The notes under the pieces are model-generated. The model searched no databases. It had not been told where the DNA came from and saw nothing but the letters and a program-made list of their open reading frames with translations. A stretch of DNA of 64,000 nt from Mrakia gelida (Eukaryota; Basidiomycota; Tremellomycetes; Cystofilobasidiales; Mrakiaceae): assembly GCA_024345305.1 (NCBI GenBank), contig BRON01000002.1, forward strand, positions 1,984,001 to 2,048,000, given 5' to 3'. The position numbers were made by a program, and so were the translations under genes. Of the stretch, positions 45,001 through 55,294 are shown piece after piece. Each line of letters opens with the position of its first letter. Positions within the stretch are counted from its first letter, which is position 1.

Positions 45001-46640
45001 CGATCTTCCCTCGAACCAGAACACCGATCCTTCGACGAAGGAATACGAAGCTACCGTCGCCATGGTTGAGGAGGTCGAGCACATCATCCGGTCGATCGAG
45101 GACGAGAAGACCGCCGTCGAGGAGAGGGTCAAGACTCGAGACATCTTTGCTCGAATCGAAGGACTCGAGAGGGAGAAGGTCGGTTCTCGACACCTTTCGT
45201 TCGCGACGGCCGAACAAAGCCTCCCGAACTGATCCTCGTCTCTTTTCCTCTTTGATCCAGATGCTCATCGCTCCCAAACCCAGCCGTCTCCTCGTCGACG
45301 AAGTCCCCTGCGGAGCCGATGGAACCAAGATCTCAGCTCAAGCCGCTGCTCGTCGTCAGACCCCCGTCCCCGTCAAGGAGAAGAAGAGCTTCAGGAGACT
45401 CAGTGATATCCTCAAACCCAACGTCGGAGGGAACAACGACCTCTGGATTGTGTGAGTCTGACGCGTCCCCGTTTCGCTCGAGTCGCATCGTTCGTTTTGT
45501 CTGATCTTCCTCCTTTCTCCTTCACAGCCGCTTCAACGACGTGTCTCTTCTCTGCCAGCGAACTGGAACGACGTCTCTACCGCTCGCTTCGACTGCTTCG
45601 TCCAGGTCCGCTTCGCTTCCTGAGCTCAACGGGAAGGCCAAGTTCGCGACGACGGGGAGGAAGCATCTCCAGGCTCGACCGAGGAACCTCTATCGAGTCA
45701 GTCCATCTCCCGCTCCTCTGCTTGTCCCCGTTCTTCGGCTCACTGACCTCGCCCCTGTTCGTTGCTACAGTTCGTCAAGATCGAGGAGTGGACTATGGGC
45801 GGCGGTCTTCCTCGTCACGGCATGACTTCGATGGACGAGTTCGTTCCCTCCTCTCTCGCTTCCTCCTGTCTCGTTCAAGCGCTGACCCCACCACGCCCCC
45901 TTTCTCGACCTCTAGTATCAGTCGATCCCGAGCCGCGATCACCCAGCCGCACGCCGACCATCTCGACGAGCGAGACGAGGACGAGGAGCTCGACGGAAGC
46001 GACAGCGACGGATCGTTCGGAGGGAAGTCTCGAATGAGCTTCAGCTACTGGTTCGTCCATCCCCCTTTTCGTTCGCCTACTTCGAAAGCTTCTTTAGCTG
46101 ACTCGTCGCCTTCCTTTTGATTATTTCAGGGGTGGAGATACCGTCGAAGCCATGCCTCCTCTCGATCCTCGCGTCACTCCAGCTCCCAACCGTCGAGGCG
46201 CGTCTTCCTCCGCGGGTCAATCCACCAAGACCGTCGTCCCACCTCTCATTCGTCGCTCGTCAGCGAAGGAGAAGTTCGGAAGTCGACTCAGGTCCCCCGA
46301 ACCTCCTGTAGACTCGAGGACGAAGAGTCGAGCGGGAGCTACCTCGGTCGCGGGAGGGAAGAGGACCGTCACTCCTTCGCACAAACCGTGAGTCTGCTTG
46401 TTCCTCTCGTCTTGCTTCTTTCGTTCTTCACCACTGATACGAGCGTCGCGTTTTCCTCTTCGCAGATCATGGAACGGATCCTCAGCCTCTCCAGTCATCA
46501 AACCTCGAATCCAATCCGCGTCCGCGACGAACCTCAACACCGCCAACAAACATCTCTCTCCCTCTCCCTCCGAAGACTCGGGGGTCGCCATGGCCGCCGT
46601 GTACATGTCCAAGAACGACAGTCGACTCTCTCATCACTAG
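42078..46640 (+). CDS. Rho-family guanine nucleotide exchange factor (DH-PH) with split DH domain
   Basis: A GEF predicted to activate Rho/Cdc42-type GTPases in polarity or wall integrity. The first exon encodes about 410 residues, mostly Ser/Thr/Pro/Asn-rich, ending in a folded segment WSEWADEDLLMNLGPRERTR. The DH domain starts with CR1, QEVLWEIVSSEERYVNDLVQ and LVDTFINALLPP. A low-complexity insert of some 230-260 residues follows (with HHHHH, and many SSS and PPP), before LPEDLREVLEVLRDGILGGH and PLVRSLADVFTQHSYVLREY. CR3 is intact: GLAISLSKPFQRLLKYPLLL. A PH-like region follows (DLWIVRFNDVSLLCQRTGTT, NLYRFVKIEEWTMGG), itself with a basic/Ser insert. The tail is Ser-rich, ending YMSKNDSRLSHH with TAG at 46638-46640. 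About ten introns. No CNH, BAR or RGS domain is visible. Confidence 0.9.
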
Positions 46641-47435
46641 TCATAGATCTCTCCCTCACCTCCTCTTCTCTTCTCGTCCATCTTCTTAGATCTCAAACCG
46701 CTTCTCTCTTCCTCTCTTCGTCCCTTACTGTTTCTCCTACCTTACCCCTTCCCTTCCCTCGTTTTGCTTTTGCTATCTGCCTTCGTCCCCTTTCCTTTCC
46801 CTACTCGCATAGTCTCTCCTTTCCTCCATTCCATCGCTCCTTTAATGTCCTCCTTCCTTCCCTTTGCTTTTGCCTTCGTTCGAATTCCTCGCTCTTTCTT
46901 GTTTACCTTAACGACCCTCTACGAAACCCGGCTCTTACACGTCGCTTTGTCCTCGCTTTCCCTTTCACCTCGTAGTAGCAACCTTTCTCTAGTTATCGAT
47001 CTCTCTCTCGCGTTTTGCGTTTTCCTGAAGTCGAGATGAAGGGGGAAAGAGTGAGCGAGACGAGAGGAGAACAGGACGCGACGAAACGAAGCCGACGAGA
47101 CGCGCGTCGACTGTGAGAAGCTTTCAGTTCAGGCGGTCCGAATCCCTTCCAGCCTCTTGTCGAGTGATCACACGCGCAAGTCACCGCGAAGACGACGAAG
47201 CATTCCGCTGAAGAAGAACTGATGTCCGTCGCGTCGCGTGCGGTTCAGCTCTTTATTCTTTCCTTTCTCTCGTGCTCTTCCACCTCCCGCGCTCTACGGA
47301 GTGACCTCGAGAAGAGAACCGAAGGTTCATCGAGCCATTCAGACGTGAAAGGAGAAACGAAAACGAGATAGCTAACGAAGTGAGAACCCGAGCTGAACAA
47401 AACGAAGCTCAATCTACATCGTTGCCTTCGCCCAT
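46641..47435. other. Convergent 3' gap between RhoGEF and amine oxidase
   Basis: About 800 bp. The left half is CT-rich and T-rich (CCCTTTCC, TTTTGCTTTTGC), typical of 3' untranslated DNA; the right half is mixed. No motif-bearing reading frame, tRNA or repeat is visible. Confidence 0.5.
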
Positions 47436-49273
47436 CTAATCCGACCTATCCAACACCCCCGCCACCCTCGCACCCTCCCTCAACCCACTCTCCACCGCCC
47501 CGGCAACAGATCCTCGATGATCCACATCCGTATGCTCCCCAGCAAACCCAAGTCTCCCAGCCCACCCGTTCCCCTTCTCCGGCTTCCCAAGCTCCACGAA
47601 ATCCAACGGTGTCCTCTCCCCTCCAACCGTCACAGGCGTCGTCGTCGCACCCCTACAGAACGGATCGGTCGTCCACGACGTAATCCCCGCGTGGACTGGC
47701 TTCTCCGGAACAGCGGTCGAGGGTTTGATGGTCGTGACGAGGAGGTCGTGAGCTGCTTGAGCGACGAGATCGAGCGGGAGGGCCTCGATTTGAGCGCAGA
47801 TGGTTGTGGGGAGGTAGATGAGGAGGGTGGGTTGAGGGTTGGGGAGGGAGGAGGAGGAGAAAGAGGCTATGACGAGGGAGGTGGAGGAGAGGAGGTCGAG
47901 CGCTGAGGAGGTGGGAGTGAGCGTGGTGGGAGAAGAGGAGGGGAGGAGGGTGATGGAACTGGCGGTGGAGGGCCACCAGGGGTGGGAGTAGAACTGGGAA
48001 CGAGAAAAAAAGGTGAAGAAAGTCAGCGATGAAGAGGAAGAAGAAGGAAGGAAGGGAGAGAAGACGCGTCGAAAACGAAGAGAACGAAGGACGTACGAGA
48101 GCAAGCTTCCCCAACGTCCCAACGTTGACCCTCTCGATAGCAGCGAGCTTCCTAGCCGACAGCGAAGGCTCGAAGAACGTCTGAGGAACGTGCTTGAGGA
48201 CTCCAACGGGAATGGTGCAGATCACCGTTCGTCCGACGTGCGTTGACTTCTCGCCTGAAGGAGAGACGGTGGAGATCTCGATGGAGGAGTCGGGGTGGAG
48301 GGTTACGCCAGTGACGATTTGGTTGAGCTGTGATATAGGGGAAAGACGAAGAGTCGTGTCAGAATATGCTGCAAAAAGAAGAGAGAGAACGAACGACGAA
48401 GGGCGGACGAGAACTCACGAGGAACTTCGCTCCGTCCTTCTCAGCTTGCTTCTGAAGAGCAGTCGTGACGGTTTGGTATCCTCCCTCTGGAGCAGCGTTG
48501 GTGCCGTCGTAGTTGTCTCCATAAGGACGAACCAAAAGATTGTCAGCTCAAGAAGTGTGTTCGATTCAAGCGCTGGAGACGTCGACGTCGAGCTCACCTT
48601 CGTACCCCGTCCATCTCAACGAAGCCTTCTCCAACGTCGCACCAAGACCGACCTGCATCGTCCTCGCCAGAGCAATAGCCAAAGGCTTCTCCTCTTCCTT
48701 CAAACCAGCGAAAAGAGGAGAGGAAGGGTCGAGGAGGGAGGAGGCGAGGGAGGCGTCGGTGGAGGTCGTCGAGAGGGCTGAAGCTCGAGCAGCTCCAATG
48801 GCAGCTCCCAAGTTGGCGTTGAGCTTCTTGACGACGGAGGGGTCGATGAGACCGGAAGGGCCGTAGGTGAGAGCATCGGCTGGTTTGGGAACATGAGCGG
48901 CCTACGAAGGAAGGAAGGGGAAAAAAAGGTGAGATGCACGAAAGAAGGAGGGAGGCCGGCTGAAAGCGAAAGACGAACGATTCCGAGCTCTTTGACCATC
49001 TCTTTGACGGGATTTCCTTCGTTGTAGCCACTGAAACAAAGGAGAGAGGATCAGAAAACATCCTGTGAAGAGACAATTTGAAGAACCTCACTGGATCCAG
49101 CTGCATCCCAGGTCAACGGGGACACCTCCTTGACCTGCTTCGTACGAACGAGCTCGTCCTCCTGCCCTGTCTCTCGCTTCGAGAACGAGAACTTTGCGAC
49201 CTTTGGAAGCGAGCGTTCGAGCAGCGAGGATTCCAGCGAATCCAGATCCGAGAATGACAGTATCGAAAGGCAT
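47436..49273 (-). CDS. FAD-dependent amine oxidase (polyamine/monoamine oxidase family)
   Basis: A flavin enzyme expected to oxidise a polyamine or other amine, giving an aldehyde and H2O2. From the ATG at 49273, MPFDTVILGSGFAGILAART is the Rossmann G-x-G-x-x-G dinucleotide fold, followed by VLVLEARDRAGGRARSYEAG (the G-G-R-x motif) and VPVDLGCSWIQGYNEGNPV. The substrate-domain middle includes LRWTGYEGDNYDGTNAAPEG and GYQTVTTALQKQAEKDGAKF; a second FAD strand is VGRTVICTIPVGVLKHVPQT. The C-terminal FAD motif is RLGFAGEHTDVDHRGSVAGA, VESGLREGARVAG. TAG is at 47436-47438. Size (about 490 residues) fits Fms1-type oxidases. No signal peptide or peroxisomal C-terminal tripeptide (it ends DRSD), so cytosolic. 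Five introns. It shares a 257-bp divergent gap with the BAH-PHD gene. Substrate cannot be told from sequence. Confidence 0.9.
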
Positions 49274-49530
49274 CTTTGTGAGGGTGTGGTGAGCGTTGGA
49301 AGTCAGGAAGCGAAAAGGGAGGTCGGACCGGAAGGGGTCGTCTCGTCGTGAAGGCTTTCTTCCTGTCAAAAACCAGATTTTCTCGCGTTTTGATTTGAGC
49401 AAAGCGTACTTCAGACTGTCATCTTCCCATCCATACACTCGCATGTGCGACCCTCGCTTGCAGATTTGCCTTGACGACGGCCCCCAGTTTGTCGCGTTGT
49501 TGTCGCGTTTCGTTTCGTCCCCAACGACGA

Positions 49531-51712
49531 TGTCAGGAATCACGTCTCGCCTCTCTGGCATGTTCGGTTTCAGATCTTCAGCAGCACCAGAATCACCCGC
49601 CCGACCCAAGGAGCCTGAACACGAGGAGGAGGACGAGGACGAGCCCGTCGAGGATCCAGCACCAGCAGAGGAGGAGGAAGACGAGCACGAAGGAGAGGAG
49701 GAGGAAGCACCCATCCCAGCTCGCAAGCTCGTCAAGAGGAAGCGATCCGTTCAACCTCCCTCAGCTCCTCCTGTCGCTCCTCCCCCTCCTGCTCCTCCCG
49801 CCAAAGCTCCTAGGAAGTCTATAGTTTGTCCCGACAAGGTCGTCATGGTCGGGACTCTTCCGAACACAGAGGAATGGGCGGCAGCCAAAACCTACCGACT
49901 CTGCGAACGTGAGCTCGGTCTCGACCTTCCTTCCTTCCCTTCTCTCTCTTTCGCTGACTCCCTCTCCCGCCCGTCGATCCATCCAGTCCCAGCTCGAGGG
50001 GCAGAAGAGAAGACTCGTCTCAGGTCTGGAGACAACATCTTCGTCAAGCCCGGAGAGCAAGAGGTCACTACTGCTTCGCCTGTCAAGGGGAAGGGCAAGG
50101 CGAAGGCGAAGCTCGTGAAGGTCTCCCAGAAGGAGGTCTGGTTGGCGAAGATCGAGGAGATCGTGAGCTTCCTCTATCTCTCTTATATAACTAGCTCTCC
50201 CTCCACTGACAGCTCCTTCTCGTTCCTGTTCTACAGCGAGCTGTCGACAAGTCTCATGTCTTCCTTCAGATCCGCTGGTAGTGAGTCTCGACCGCTATCC
50301 TTTCGATCTCGCCACCTCCTTCTTCGCGTCTAGAAGACTGAACGAGATGATTCCGATCTCACCTACAGCTACACCGGACGTCAACTCAAAGCCTTCGGAC
50401 ACAAGTACGCGTGAGTCTACTCGCTTCCTCGTTACCGGCGGTCGTTTCGAAGCGATGGAACTGAAACGAGCTCGCTCACCTCCTCCTTCTTCGTTCTTCG
50501 CAATGCAGCAAAGCACTGGATCTTCATCAGGGAGAGCTCGTTCTCACCAACCACAAAGAAGGTGCGGCCCTCATCTTTCGACTCGTCTAGAGTACTTTCG
50601 CTGACTCTGCCTCTTGTCTCTACAGTCGTCGCCGTTGGTTCTGCCGAAGGTGAGCTCGAACGGATCGCGATCCTCTCCTCCACGATGCTGACCTCCTCCT
50701 CCTCACCTCGGTTCTCCTCTTTCACAGACAAGGCCGACGTCTTCGAGTACTACGAGACCAACCTGGATCAAGCTCAGATCGCCGAAGATGATTACTTCGT
50801 CAGGTTCGTTCGTTCGACTTGCGACTCGACGCGTCTTCAGACGAAGCTCGCCGAGGCTGACTCTTCTTCATCGACAACCCTCACAGACATCACGAGCTCG
50901 TCTTCGATGGGAAAGGATTGAAGGGTCCTGTCAGTACGGTTATCCCTTCTCATCTAGTTCCCTTCGCTCGAAACTCGAACCTCGAACTGACCCTCCTCGC
51001 GTCTTCTCTCCTCCAGCCCGAACCCTACTGCCCTCCCTCCTGCTACTGCGAGAAACCCTACGCCATCTCCCAGGTCATGCACTACTGCCCTAGATCAACT
51101 TGCGAACGATGGTGAGCTCCCATCTTTCTCTGTGTCACGTTTTCCTTTCTCACCCTCCCTCGCTTCGTTCGTTCTTGTGCGTGAACCAGGTACCACGCCG
51201 CCTGCCTCGACTCGCAAGATCGAGAAATCTCCGACACCCTCGAGTACATCACCTCCCTCCCCGGCTCCGACGCCGCCGTCGTCACTCCTCCCGCTCGCAA
51301 GAAGGGGCGTCCGGCGAAGAACGCTCCCAAACCCGTCGAATCCTCCACCTCCGCGTCCATCTACACCCCCTCCCTCCTCTCCACCGCCCCCCTCGCTCTC
51401 CTCTCCCGCGCGAGCGAGCCCATCGTTCGAGGAGGCGACGAGTTCGGCATCGTAGGGAACGCAGAGCATGTCTTGCGAGCGAGGGAGATGCTCAAAGCGT
51501 TCTGCGACGACGACGACGACGACGACGGGGAGCTGGGGGAGAAGTGGAGGACGGAGGTTGGACTGGAGGAGCTGGAGGAGGATGTGGAGGAGGAACTTGT
51601 GGGGTCGAGGGGAGTGGGAGCGGCTGTTGGGTCGAAGGGGAGGAAGAGCCATGCGGAGGAGTGGAGGGTTGAGGAGGTGAGGGTTTGTAAGGGGTGCGAG
51701 GGGAAGATTTGA
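49531..51712 (+). CDS. BAH domain and PHD-finger chromatin protein
   Basis: A nuclear chromatin reader. The start MSGITSRLSGMFGFRSSAAP leads into a Glu/Asp/Pro-rich region and a basic patch (ARKLVKRKRSVQPP). The BAH domain runs from about GDNIFVKPGEQEV through WLAKIEEIRAVDKSHVFLQI, RWYYTGRQLKAFGHNKALDL, HQGELVLTNHKEVVAVGSAE, to TNLDQAQIAEDDYFVRHHEL (K-x-E-x-I-x-x at the core strand, then the R-W-Y/F-Y strand). A PHD-type zinc finger follows: PEPYCPPSCYCEKPYAISQV, MHYCPRSTCERWYHAACLDS, with the expected Cys4-His-Cys order compressed. The tail has an Ala/Pro-rich linker, a run of Asp (DDDDDDD) and the end VRVCKGCEGKI with TGA at 51710-51712. Nine or so short introns; junctions RWY/YTG and GH/NKA restore the BAH frame. 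The complex it serves is unknown; the BAH-PHD pair suggests gene silencing or remodelling. Confidence 0.86.
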
Positions 51713-52098
51713 GGTGGTGGTGAGGTGGGTGGGTAGGAGGATTGCATATCATCTACACGGTTTCTTTTCCTTTGCGAGGGAAGAGAAGGGGGAGAGGAGG
51801 TGAGGTCGGTGTCGTTACTTTCGTCGTTCGGTTCGTTTTTTTTGCCTTCATTCACTCGTTAGCTACCTCATTCTCGTTCCTCATTTCACGTTTCCATGGT
51901 CTGATGAACCTTCGGTTCTCACTCGAGTTCGTCAAAACAAGAAAGCGGTAGAGGAATGGGAATGCGAGTCGACGCGACGTTCTTGGTCTCTGTCTCCTTC
52001 GCCAACCGTACGAGTTTTCTTCGGAGATCCACATATACATACTAGGTACGAAACAGAACGAAAACAACGCCTCAACTCCTCCCTCTTCCCACCCTCTC
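51713..52098. other. Convergent 3' gap, BAH-PHD and SLC35F6-like genes
   Basis: 386 bp with T-rich (GTTCGTTTTTTTTGCC) and CT-rich DNA and an ATACATACTAGG segment near 52036. No gene is recognised. Confidence 0.5.
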
Positions 52099-54337
52099 TC
52101 AATCCCCCCTCCCCTCCTCCAGCCTCGGGAGCACTTCGTACCCTACCCTTCCCACAGGCCCCTCACTGGGGAGCGTAGCCGTCTCGTCCAACGAAGCTCT
52201 AAGATCCTCCTCTCTAAGCTCAATGGCAGGCTTGAAGTAAGGCGGGGAGACGATTCCGTTGAAGATCAAGGTGAACCAGACGAGGATGGAGAACCCGGAG
52301 AGTTGGACGAAGGAGGAAGGGAAGAGGATGTGCTCCCACCCGAGGAGGAGGGAGGCTGCCCACTGAGGAGGAGGATTTTGTGGAAAAGGGGAGGAAGGGA
52401 GTCAGTGGGAGAGAAAGAGAGAGGGGGATAGAAGGAGGGGAAAAGAGAAGAGAGGAGAAGGACGCGAAAACGCACGATCAAGCAGGTTCGACAGGTGTCG
52501 ATGGTTGATCGAGCGGTTGCTGAGAGGACTCGAGTGACGCTGAGACCGAAGTAGTTGAAGGATGAGATGGAGAGCATGCTAAAGAACCAGATAAAAGCCG
52601 AGTCAGCGAGGAGGATCGAGTTCGAAGGGAAAGGAAAGACGAGACTCACATGGCGAGCGAGAGCTGCCAAACGAGAGGAGTTTCGAAGACCTGGTGCCAG
52701 AGTCTGTAGACGTCGAAGTAAGAGCTCTTGGCGGCGAAGAAGTAGTGGAGAATGGGCATGGCGACGGCGGTGGTGATGAGACCGAAGGTTCCCTCCAGTC
52801 CGACGGCGAGCTGGGAGAAGGGAGGGAGAGGGATCAGTTCGAGTTCGTAGCTCTGGAACCGAGACGATGCTGAATTCTTCGAAGAACTCTCGACTCACAA
52901 GAGGCTCCACAGAGTGAGTACCCATGACCTTCTCCTCGACGACGAATTGAGTAGCGGTGAAGAGTTGGGCGAACATCTGCGCGCGAGAACCAAAGCGGAC
53001 ACGAGAACGAGGAGCTCAATCAGCTTGATCTACCTGAAGCGACCGAAAGCAAAGTAGGATGTTTACGAACGATAAGGAGGATACCAAGGAAGATTTCTCC
53101 CTCGCTCTCGGGAGCCTCAGTGACCTGGAGTCCCTTCTCGGGCGACGGCTTGAGAGCTCCAGAGAGTCCGACCAACGCGACTCCGATCATGACGCCGACG
53201 AGGGAGAGCCATTGGTAGAGGAAGAGGCGACCTAGGAAAACAAGCGGATTGGAGAAGAGTCAGCAGTGCAAAATCGACCAGGCGAGAGCGAGCGAGAGAA
53301 GGAGGCTCGACGGGGACAGGTCAAGGAAGATGGGGAACGCACGACGAAGGAAGATGACGCTGAGAGCACCGACGAAGAGAACGAGCGACCCTCGAGTCAT
53401 TTGATAGAGACTGACGGGAGTGAGGATCAATCCGTAGTTCATGAGCTGAGGAAGAAATCAAGGTGGGGGTGAAGGCGAAAGTGATGAGCTCGAGTCCTTC
53501 CCAATGTCCCTCCTCGTTCGACCCTTCCTCCTCGACACTCACTGTAGTTCCGCAGATATCACAGACCGCAGGGAACCAGAACAGCAACAGCTTCCATCCC
53601 TTCAAAGTCCCACCCTCGTGTCCAAACTCTCCCCTCGACATATCCACTCCCGAGTCGTCGTCGTTTCCATCGTCCGAGCTCGCTCCGATCGGTTCGTAGC
53701 CAGCCGAGGAGTTCTGCTGCTTCCCTGTGATCTTTTGGAAGAGGCGTTTGGCTCTGGAGGGTTGAGGAGCTGAGAAGGGAGAGGATGAAGGAGAGGCGAA
53801 GAGGTGGGTGTAGAGGAGAGGAAGAAGGCAGAGCACTAAGGGGAGGGAAGGAGAGAGACGGGAGGTCAACAAGGGCTCGAACGAGAACGAGATGCAAGGA
53901 GGAAGGAGGAGAGAGACGAGGACTTACTCTCTCCTGCGAACATGTTGAGACTCTGGAAGACAGGTTGCTCGAAGGCGAGACGTTTAGAGGGATCGGAGTC
54001 GGAGCAGTTCTCCACGCTGGAGGAGGGGACAAAGGAAGGAGGGAGGAGAGGGGAGGAGTCAGCTTGGTTGCCCTCGTCTGCCTCCTCAAGATAGCATCGA
54101 TGCTCAAGCTCTACTGACCACTGCATATCCTGTAGCTTGGTAAGAAGAGAGTTTGCAGCTCCGCTGTTGGGAGGAGGGAGGGAGATCAGAGAGTCAGTGA
54201 GGTTGAAGCAAAGGGAGGGGAGGAAGGGATCGAAGGCATCTCGGATGACTCCCTCTGCTTCCTATCTTTCAGACTCACGTTATAAGCATACCGGAAACCA
54301 GCACGAACGTCGAGGCTGTTCTTCGTTCCGATGACAT
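52099..54337 (-). CDS. SLC35F6-like drug/metabolite-superfamily transporter
   Basis: A ten-helix transporter of the DMT superfamily, nearest to the SLC35F6 (C2orf18) group. The ATG at 54337 gives MSSERRTASTFVLVSGMLIT, then GAANSLLTKLQDMQCVENCS, matching the family opening with a luminal Cys-x-x-x-Cys; the pair forms only after splicing at a GTCAGT donor (54113). Later exons carry KLLLFWFPAVCDICGTTLMN, YGLILTPVSLYQMTRGSLVL, FVGALSVIFL, then LYQWLSLVGVMIGVALVGLS, GEIFLGILLIVRQMFAQLFT, ATQFVVEEKVMGTHSVEPLL, AVGLEGTFGLITTAVAMPIL and FNYFGLSVTRVLSATARSTI with DTCRTCLIWAASLLLGWEHI. The Q-M-T-R-G-S and E-E-x-x and A-T-x-R-S motifs are characteristic. The acidic C-tail ends LEEGRGD with TGA at 52099. 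Eight or nine introns. In animals the protein is lysosomal/mitochondrial; its substrate is not established. Confidence 0.88.
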
Positions 54338-55294
54338 CTTGAAGTTGGGTGTAGGGCAGAAAGAGGGAGGGAGGGAGGGAGGAGAGAGATGCGGTTCGAG
54401 ACAGGTGAGCTCACGAGGTCGACGTCCCGGCCTGAAGCGAGGGCCCGCGCGGATTTTATCGACAAAACAACATTAAACTAATCTCGAAATGGGAACTCTA
54501 CATCGAAACCAAGCTTGTCAAGCGTTTTGGGGGTCATTTCTGGGCGAAGGCACGGCTCAGCGAGGGTGCCAGCTCGATCTGCGACGGTGCGGCGACGCGT
54601 CGTCCTGGTCCTCTTCTCTTCTCTCTGACTCCATTTTCCCATTTTTTTCGAGTGAATCTCAAAAAAAGCGCCTTATTCAAAGCCTCTGATTTGAACCGAT
54701 CGTCCGCTTCTTCACCTAGAAGCATCAGTAACCTTTGGATTCGCCTTCGAGACCCTCGTTCTCGCTCAGCCCGAGAGGATCGCCTCGAACTTCGCCTCGA
54801 CTTCTTCGCGCCTTCACCCACCATCTTCTCGACCTTCAGCACGTCTTCAGCCTCGAGGACCGACTGCTACTCCCCTTCAAGTCGCACTCCAGATCTTCGC
54901 TCGCCCACTTTCGCGTCCAGCAATCCAATCTCGTTTCCCTTTGATCTCTCCTCCCCTTCGCTCACCACCTTGCCTTCCTTGCTCGTTCGCTCTCTCAACC
55001 GCACCTGGCTGAGACGTTACTCACCACTATGACGCAGTCTTCCTTTCGATCATCGCGTCCGCTATATGTAGATTGAATTTTCGAGAGAAGCTTCACGTCG
55101 AAGGGGACCCCGACAGGTCTCAGCTCCCACCATCAACAAGACGAGAGTTCAATCAACCAAAGGCCTTCCTTCCTCCGCTCGTGTTGTTCCCACGCCACTT
55201 ACTTCTGCATATTCTGAGCTAGTAGCTCGTCTGAAGAGGTTCCTCTCAACCACATCTCCCTCCCTCACCCTTCAAAAAAGAACGAGCGACTTCG
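54338..55294. other. 957-bp divergent gap with no recognised gene
   Basis: Separates the SLC35F6-like gene (-) from the secreted beta-helix/WSC gene (+). A reading from 54652 (MNLKKSALFKASDLNRSSAS) runs about 125 codons but is Ser/Arg/Pro-rich, motif-free and lacks the splicing pattern of real genes here. The segment from 55060 to 55290 is the likely 5' leader of the WSC gene. No repeats or RNA genes are seen. Confidence 0.5.

Noticed and set aside
54652..55032. Possible short gene in the gap before the WSC gene
   Set aside because: Ser/Arg/Pro-rich with no conserved motif or intron signals; looks like chance openness.
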